Origin: Candidatus Saccharimonadales bacterium
GTDB taxonomy: Bacteria > Patescibacteriota > Saccharimonadia > Saccharimonadales > Saccharimonadaceae
Assembly: GCA_030146045.1 (NCBI GenBank)
Contig: JASLDG010000008.1
Span: 1-18,155, forward strand
Direction: 5' to 3'
DNA length: 18,155 nucleotides
Below are positions 14,015 to 18,155 of this stretch, piece by piece. How positions within the stretch are numbered: the first letter of the stretch is position 1; the number at the start of each line of letters is the position of its first letter. The notes beneath the pieces are model-generated. The model had not been told where the DNA came from and did not search any database. It worked only from the letters and a program-made list of their open reading frames with translations. The position numbers and the translations under genes were made by a program.

Positions 14015-14995
14015 ATGGAAGACGAACAGCGGCAAGCGACAGATATTTTTTTGTGGGCCAACAATACGGATGGCATTAAAAAAGAAATCGACGTCGAGCT
14101 TTTTTTGTTTAATAAAAACTACACACCATTTATGACACGGTTCGCGAGCGAACTTGAATCCCAGGTGCGACCACTTTTTTTGTATGATGCAATTAATTTC
14201 GTGCAGCTCGGCGCGGGTACAGGACTTACGGTTCGTGATTATGCGAAAAGCGATGGTGAAGAGAATACCCTGCCTGTTATTGCGCTTGACCAAGTAGGGC
14301 GGGCAGAGACGTTGATTCACCTGATTGAGCATGAGCGTCACGATATCGTGGAGTTTAGCGAGCAAGAGCATGAGTTTAAGCGCATGAAAGGGATGTTGGC
14401 ACGCTTTACGCGCAAGGATGCGCCCGATAAGCCTTTTTATATCGTGAAGATGATCCAGCAAGGCTCTGTGCTACGTGGTGCGACGTCGTGGGAGTTTCGC
14501 GATGGTAAATTCGGAAGCTTCCAAGCTGAAGTCGGCTTTAAGATTCCTGATGATAACCAAGTGCTCATCATCGATAATGATGTGTTTGCTTTTAACCGTT
14601 CAAAGTTCGAGCGACTGTTTAATTTCGAGTACAAAAAACTACAAGTCGCGGATGAAAAGATCGCGGAAATTGAGAAGCAGTTTAATTTAAGCTTTGCCGA
14701 TGGACTTGATATGCAAACACTTGTGCGCGAGCGAAAGAAGGTGCTGAATAAACTCCAGAAGATGGAGATTGGTGTTATGACGCAGCAACAAGCGGTTGAC
14801 TATGCCGATGAGATGCAGCTCGATCTGATGACCGATGATAATGGTGCGATTATCATTATGGATGGTCATGATTTGGATACATTCGTGAACGTTATTAACG
14901 AGGATTATATTACGAGTCAGGTGACGGGTCGTCGCTATGAGATTAAGAGTAAGCGGCTACTCGACGAGCCAGAAGGCGAGCCGCCACGCGGATAG
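14015..14995 (+). CDS. KwaB-like DUF4868 domain protein
   Basis: A 326-residue soluble protein that resembles the DUF4868 family, which includes KwaB, the DNA-binding partner of the membrane protein KwaA in the Kiwa anti-phage system. Features seen: an N-terminal polar domain (1-135), then a FYIVKMIQQGSVLRGATSW element (141-159), a strand-rich ADQ-like repeat ending VLIIDNDVFAFNRSKFERLF (183-202) with the FER-LF core, a helical region (205-262), and a C-terminal INEDYITSQVTGRRYEIKSKR (294-314) with the D-Y-x-T-S-x-x-T-G-x-x-Y pattern. No transmembrane helix and no KwaA-like four-helix membrane gene next to it. The assignment is from recalled motif order, not a search. It ends before a strong terminator. 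Confidence 0.7.
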   Translation: MEDEQRQATDIFLWANNTDGIKKEIDVELFLFNKNYTPFMTRFASELESQVRPLFLYDAINFVQLGAGTGLTVRDYAKSDGEENTLPVIALDQVGRAETLIHLIEHERHDIVEFSEQEHEFKRMKGMLARFTRKDAPDKPFYIVKMIQQGSVLRGATSWEFRDGKFGSFQAEVGFKIPDDNQVLIIDNDVFAFNRSKFERLFNFEYKKLQVADEKIAEIEKQFNLSFADGLDMQTLVRERKKVLNKLQKMEIGVMTQQQAVDYADEMQLDLMTDDNGAIIIMDGHDLDTFVNVINEDYITSQVTGRRYEIKSKRLLDEPEGEPPRG

Positions 14996-15008
14996 CGATA
15001 GGTAGATA

Positions 15009-15037
15009 AAAATCAGCGCTTCATCGGCGCTGATTTT
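15009..15037. terminator. Bidirectional intrinsic terminator after the DUF4868 gene
   Basis: Perfect 11-bp stem AAAATCAGCGC (15009-15019) with its complement (15027-15037) and a 7-base loop. A T-rich tail follows on plus (ATTTTA) and the A run before the stem gives a U run on minus. It sits between the DUF4868 gene and the convergent pilin-like gene and should serve both. Confidence 0.85.
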
Positions 15038-15067
15038 ATTTTACGAATACATCCCTCTTTGCCCGTG

Positions 15068-15579
15068 TTAGGGGAGGGTGATGGTGCAGTACGAAAGGCC
15101 TGCTGGACTTGCTGCGTCGCGTGTAGTGCCTTTTGGACAGTCGTCGCGATCGAATATACCAGTCAATACGGTTGTTGTCGTGCTCCCTGAGATGGTGTAG
15201 CGGACGTACGGGCCAACATATTTGGTACCACCCTTATCGATGATTGGATGATCGTATTGTGGCATTTTGCCAACCTTACGAATTTCGGTAGGAAGATTGG
15301 TATTTTCTAGGATAGTATTGTTTGGACCGCAGGTGTGCCCTTCAAAATTGTCCCCTAGGCAAAGTACTCGGCTTGTCTCGGAGAGTGGATAATACGCAAA
15401 GCGTGATTTATAAAGCTTTAATGTATCTGCCCAGCTTGTGAGCTCGCTTTCGCGGGCGTTGTTTTGTGACCATTCACCATTTGACCCCAACCAACAAGGC
15501 CGATTGTCACGAGAATACCGAGTGTTCCGACGACAACGAGTATTTCAACGATTGTAAATCCATTTTGAAAACGTTTCAT
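15068..15579 (-). pseudogene. Type IV pilin-like (pseudopilin) gene interrupted by a frameshift
   Basis: The ATG at 15579 begins MKRFQNG-FTIVEIL, a class III/IV prepilin leader: short basic leader, Gly before the cut, Phe at +1, Glu at +5, then a hydrophobic helix ending near GLVGWG. That frame stops after 53 codons. The rest of a pilin (NGEWSQNNARESELTSWAD, ..., YYPLSE, ..., two Cys pairs, C-terminal TITLP) continues in another frame from about 15490 to 15068. One extra base in the GGGG run (minus strand, 15488-15485) would restore a single 170-residue protein. It is either a real mutation, a sequencing error or recoding; no slippery heptamer is present. Normally it would be processed by prepilin peptidase and assembled into a pilus or competence fibre. 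Confidence 0.85.
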
Positions 15580-15586
15580 TAGCACT

Positions 15587-15638
15587 AGCATAAGCAATTT
15601 TTACCATATTCACAAGACCTATTTGTTCGCGGTATACT
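15587..15638. promoter_or_regulatory. Divergent promoters of the pilin-like and PIF1 genes
   Basis: Minus: TTGTGA (15615-15610), 17-base spacer, TATGCT (15592-15587), ending 7 bases before the pilin ATG. Plus: TTCACA (15609-15614), 18-base spacer, TATACT (15633-15638), ending 7 bases before the helicase ATG. The two -35 hexamers occupy the same bases, so polymerase binding should be mutually exclusive. Confidence 0.65.
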
Positions 15639-15645
15639 AAAAGGA

Positions 15646-17178
15646 ATGAAACAACTTTTGGCTTTGGAGATACTGCTTTCAGGGGAGAGTGCCTTTTTAA
15701 CAGGTGCGGCCGGTGCAGGTAAGACCTATACACTTAATCAGTTTATTCGGCTTGCGAAACATGAAGCCAAGCACGTTTCGGTTACAGCTACAACGGGACT
15801 GGCGGCGACACATTTAGGAGGTACGACCATTCACGCCTGGGCGGGGATTGGTATTCATGATGAGCTCCCGCATTCATTTGTTGAGCATATGGCGAAAGGT
15901 CGTCGTGAGATTATTGAAAAAACTGATGTGCTGATTATCGATGAGGTGAGTATGCTGCACGACTTTCGGCTTGATATGGTTGATGAAGTATGTCGTCTCG
16001 TGCGTAAAAAGCCCGATGTCCCGTTTGGTGGCATTCAAGTGGTAATGAGTGGTGATTTTTTCCAGCTTCCACCGATTAATCGTGATAATAGTCGGAGCGG
16101 TGGGTTTGTTGTTGGTAGCCAGGCGTGGCGCGAACTTGATCCGGTTATTTTGTATCTCGAAGAGCAGCACCGCCAGGATGATGATCGGTTGCTCGAAATT
16201 TTAAATGCACTGCGTAGTGGTGACCTGCGTCGTAATCATGCTGAGACGCTTTTGGCGCGTGTCGGTATTGATACGGATGACGAGGCGCTGACAGAGCTTC
16301 ATACAGTCAATGTTGACGTCGATCGCATTAACGAGCAACGACTCGATGAACTTGCGGGTGACGAAGTGTTCTACACGCAATCTACGACGGGATCTGATAA
16401 TTATGTAGAGAATTTGCAGCGATCGGTGTTGGCGCCAAGTACGTTACGACTGAAGCAAGGTGCGCTTGTTATGGCGGTGAAAAATGCCCAAGATCGAAAG
16501 TATGTTAATGGCAGTGTAGGAACGGTGATTGATTTTGAGCCAGGAACTGAATACCCAATCGTGGAGTTTCAGAATGGCCGAACGGTGAGTATGCAGCCTG
16601 AGAGCTGGGAATTGCGTGACGGTGATAAAAAAAGAGCGAGCATTACGCAAATACCCCTTCGCCTTGCGTGGGCAATTACGGTTCATAAAAGTCAGGGTAT
16701 GACACTCGATAGTGCGCGTATTGATCTCAGGCGGGCGTTTGTAGAGGGTATGGGTTATGTTGCGCTATCACGTGTTAAAAGTCTTGATACGTTATATCTT
16801 GTCGGTATTAATCGGATGGCTCTACAGATGAGTGACGATGCACACATGATTGATGAGCAATTGCGAGCTGGTGCAGCGCAGGCTACTGTGCGATTTAAGC
16901 ACCTTGAAGATGCTGCACAAAAGCGTGCCGAGGCTGGTGACATAGTGCCAAAGAAATCGAAAGCTGGTGGAAGTGCAAGCTGGCAAGAGAAAATTGCTAA
17001 AATGCGTGAAACATACCCTAATGCCTATAGGCCATGGCAGCCGCAGGATGACGCCGTGCTTAAGCAGAAATTTCAACAGGGGACAAGTGTCAAAGAGTTG
17101 AGTAGTGTGCTGGGCCGCCATGAGGGAAGTATTAAAATGCGACTCCAAAAGCATTTTGGAGAAGACGTTGCGCTTTAA
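15646..17178 (+). CDS. PIF1/RecD2-like superfamily 1B DNA helicase with C-terminal HTH
   Basis: ATP-driven 5'-3' DNA helicase of 510 residues. Motifs in order: Walker A GAAGAGKTYT (20-29), ATTGLAATHLGG-TIHAW (48-65), Walker B LIIDEVSML (96-104), GDFFQLPPI (136-144), EQHRQ (173-177), a strand region with QGALVMAVKN (271-280), TVHKSQGMTLD (345-355) and GYVALSRVKSLDTL (370-383). The tail (about 461-505) ends in a helix-turn-helix-like module, WQPQDDAVLKQKF then GTSVKELSSVLGRHEGSI, resembling the Myb/SANT-type tails of some bacterial PIF1 proteins. Such helicases resolve G-quadruplexes, R-loops or recombination intermediates. The start is supported by a -10 seven bases upstream. Its stop abuts the convergent gene's stop with no gap. 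Confidence 0.93.
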   Translation: MKQLLALEILLSGESAFLTGAAGAGKTYTLNQFIRLAKHEAKHVSVTATTGLAATHLGGTTIHAWAGIGIHDELPHSFVEHMAKGRREIIEKTDVLIIDEVSMLHDFRLDMVDEVCRLVRKKPDVPFGGIQVVMSGDFFQLPPINRDNSRSGGFVVGSQAWRELDPVILYLEEQHRQDDDRLLEILNALRSGDLRRNHAETLLARVGIDTDDEALTELHTVNVDVDRINEQRLDELAGDEVFYTQSTTGSDNYVENLQRSVLAPSTLRLKQGALVMAVKNAQDRKYVNGSVGTVIDFEPGTEYPIVEFQNGRTVSMQPESWELRDGDKKRASITQIPLRLAWAITVHKSQGMTLDSARIDLRRAFVEGMGYVALSRVKSLDTLYLVGINRMALQMSDDAHMIDEQLRAGAAQATVRFKHLEDAAQKRAEAGDIVPKKSKAGGSASWQEKIAKMRETYPNAYRPWQPQDDAVLKQKFQQGTSVKELSSVLGRHEGSIKMRLQKHFGEDVAL

Positions 17179-18027
17179 TTAGCGTAGGCGTACTAATCGA
17201 ATACTGCCATCGGTAATAAACGTAATATGTGCTTGTTGGCTACGGAATTTGAATTGCTCGCCTGGGTCGCTGATATGCGTACGTGCAACGAGCTTCTTTG
17301 CCTCTAGTGTTTCAACGATAAAATCGCGTTCTTTATCCGCATCACCATCAATGCGATGAGTGAGTGTGCCGGTGCGGTAGCGTAAGCCGAGCGGACTGAC
17401 ATCTTCGGTGCACGCACCAATCCAAACCTCACGGCTTGGATGAATCCATTCTTGCAGTTTCTTGCTCCAAAACTCAAAGTGATTATGGTCGTGCCGGTGT
17501 GGCAGCGGCTCTTCGAGGCGCCAAAATCGCACATGGTGGCGGGTACGGGCATTCATACGCGGGTTGGTGGGAATTTGAAAAGCGATATCGTGACGGCGGT
17601 TGAATAAGTAGAGGCCGCTTACTGGCGCAGTGGGGTAGGCGGTACCAAACAAGATTGATTGTCCTTCACGGAGATTATTGGCAAGTGTTGGTGGATCGGC
17701 TTCGTACCAGCCAGCACGTGTCATGGCGCGTTGTAAATCGGCGCGATCTTTGCAGATGATTGCGAGATTAACAGGGTCGGACGCCCAACCGTCGCTGGTG
17801 GTTGCGTACAGCGGAATATGATCATGTTTGATAATAAAATGATACAAGCGAAAAAGAAGTGGCACGATAAAATACGCCATAATACAGTAGGTAAACATGA
17901 GTACGAGAAATGCGATTGGACGGCTGTTTGATTCGGGCCAGAGCATGGCAACAATACCGGTAAGCGCAACAATACCAAGTATAAAAATAAATAGACGCCA
18001 TAGTGAACGAAGCAAAAAGCGGAGCAT
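17179..18027 (-). CDS. LssY_C domain membrane protein
   Basis: A 282-residue protein with two N-terminal helices (about 10-30 and 37-60) followed by a cytoplasmic or exported LssY_C domain. The domain signature is visible: SDPVNLAIICK (83-93), AMTRAGWYEADPPT (101-114), PVSGLYLFNRRHDIAFQ (135-151), RTRHHVRFWR (161-170) and WIGACTEDVS (202-211). LssY is named from a Legionella type I secretion locus; the biochemical role of the domain is not settled. Start at 18027 (MLRFLLRS) is chosen because a consensus -10 lies 9 bases upstream; the longer frame from 18147 would cross both divergent promoters and the GH1 coding region. It shares a palindromic promoter with the gene at 18060. Confidence 0.85.
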   Translation of the reverse strand: MLRFLLRSLWRLFIFILGIVALTGIVAMLWPESNSRPIAFLVLMFTYCIMAYFIVPLLFRLYHFIIKHDHIPLYATTSDGWASDPVNLAIICKDRADLQRAMTRAGWYEADPPTLANNLREGQSILFGTAYPTAPVSGLYLFNRRHDIAFQIPTNPRMNARTRHHVRFWRLEEPLPHRHDHNHFEFWSKKLQEWIHPSREVWIGACTEDVSPLGLRYRTGTLTHRIDGDADKERDFIVETLEAKKLVARTHISDPGEQFKFRSQQAHITFITDGSIRLVRLR

Positions 18028-18036
18028 ACTGGGTAT

Positions 18037-18051
18037 ATTATACGGTATAAT
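18037..18051. promoter_or_regulatory. Palindromic divergent promoter of the LssY_C and GH1 genes
   Basis: The inverted repeat ATTATAC-G-GTATAAT (18037-18051) has a perfect TATAAT on plus (18046-18051) and on minus (18042-18037), back to back with 3 bases between. They end 8 bases before the ATG at 18060 (plus) and 9 bases before the ATG at 18027 (minus). No clear -35. Confidence 0.7.
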
Positions 18052-18059
18052 AGAGCAAT

Positions 18060-18155
18060 ATGGCAGAACGACAGAAGGCCTTACGGTTTCCGAAAAAATT
18101 TCTCTAAAATATATCAACCACAGCACATCAAGTAGAGGGTGGCACACATAATCAA
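18060..18155 (+). pseudogene. 5' end of a glycoside hydrolase family 1 gene with an in-frame UAA (3' end outside window)
   Basis: From the ATG at 18060 the frame reads MAERQKALRFPKKFL, then TAA at codon 16 (18105-18107), then NISTTAHQVEGGTHNQ to the window edge. This matches the N-terminal signature of GH1 beta-glucosidases (FxWGxSTxAHQVEGG) at every fixed position except two adjacent codons: the conserved aromatic Trp is TAA and the following Gly is AAT. The sequence TAAAAT stands where TGGGGT would give Trp-Gly. The promoter, start and downstream frame are intact. It may be a degraded gene, a sequence error or a hypermutated tract. It is too short for an ordinary ORF caller. GH1 enzymes cleave beta-linked glucosides or phospho-glucosides. 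Confidence 0.72.

Noticed and set aside
15480..15492. Programmed -1 frameshift in the pilin-like gene
   Set aside because: The overlap GGTTGGGGT has no X-XXY-YYZ slippery heptamer and no evident downstream stimulator; an indel in the G run is simpler.
18105..18107. UAA recoded as Trp or another amino acid
   Set aside because: UAA ends other clearly intact genes here (for example the left-edge regulator, xseA, helicase and LssY_C genes), so reassignment is not supported.
18028..18147. N-terminal extension of the LssY_C protein
   Set aside because: It would run across both divergent -10 boxes and antisense through the GH1 coding region.

Overview
The window (about 48% G+C by eye, densely packed, standard stops including UGA) looks like a reduced-genome bacterium of the Candidate Phyla Radiation (Patescibacteria), most likely a Saccharibacteria relative. 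This is inferred from the gene set (single-chain GlyRS, XseAB, RecO, PIF1-like helicase, LssY_C protein, DUF4868 protein, pilin-like and cohesin-like surface proteins) and from the use of UGA as stop, which argues against the SR1/Gracilibacteria code. No marker gene settles the lineage. There are no tRNA, rRNA, CRISPR or IS elements, and no gene-free stretch over 300 bases.

Layout. Positions 3-2036: a response-regulator fragment runs off the left edge and converges at a terminator on rpmA (L27, minus). Next to rpmA is a minus-strand THUMP/Trm11-like RNA methylase. Positions 2034-4895: a palindromic divergent promoter opens a plus-strand run of UPF0104-type membrane protein, xseA, xseB and a membrane-anchored FAM173-like methyltransferase, all overlapping or abutting. 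Positions 4884-8964: a single-pass exported protein, a soluble histidine kinase with a coupled receiver-only regulator, recO, glycyl-tRNA synthetase and a small acidic protein. Positions 8957-10009 (minus): a cohesin-like surface protein. Positions 10083-14995: an inositol-phosphatase family enzyme coupled to an ADPRM-like metallophosphoesterase, RNase HI, a large type-I membrane surface protein and an orphan KwaB-like (DUF4868) protein, closed by a strong terminator. Positions 15068-15579 (minus): a frameshifted type IV pilin-like gene, divergent from a PIF1-family helicase with a C-terminal HTH. Positions 17179-18027 (minus): an LssY_C membrane protein, divergent from the 5' end of a GH1 glycosidase gene that carries an in-frame ochre at codon 16.

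Two themes run through the window. First, most operon-leading genes have a -10 hexamer ending only 6-10 bases before the start codon, so their mRNAs should be leaderless or nearly so. This moves several starts downstream of the longest ORF and creates two symmetric promoters in which one palindrome supplies the -10 for both strands. Second, much of the accessory content is cell-surface or DNA-interaction machinery (cohesin protein, large surface protein, pilin, PIF1, ExoVII, RecO, KwaB-like protein). That fits a small host-attached cell with competence/recombination functions, but this link is inference.
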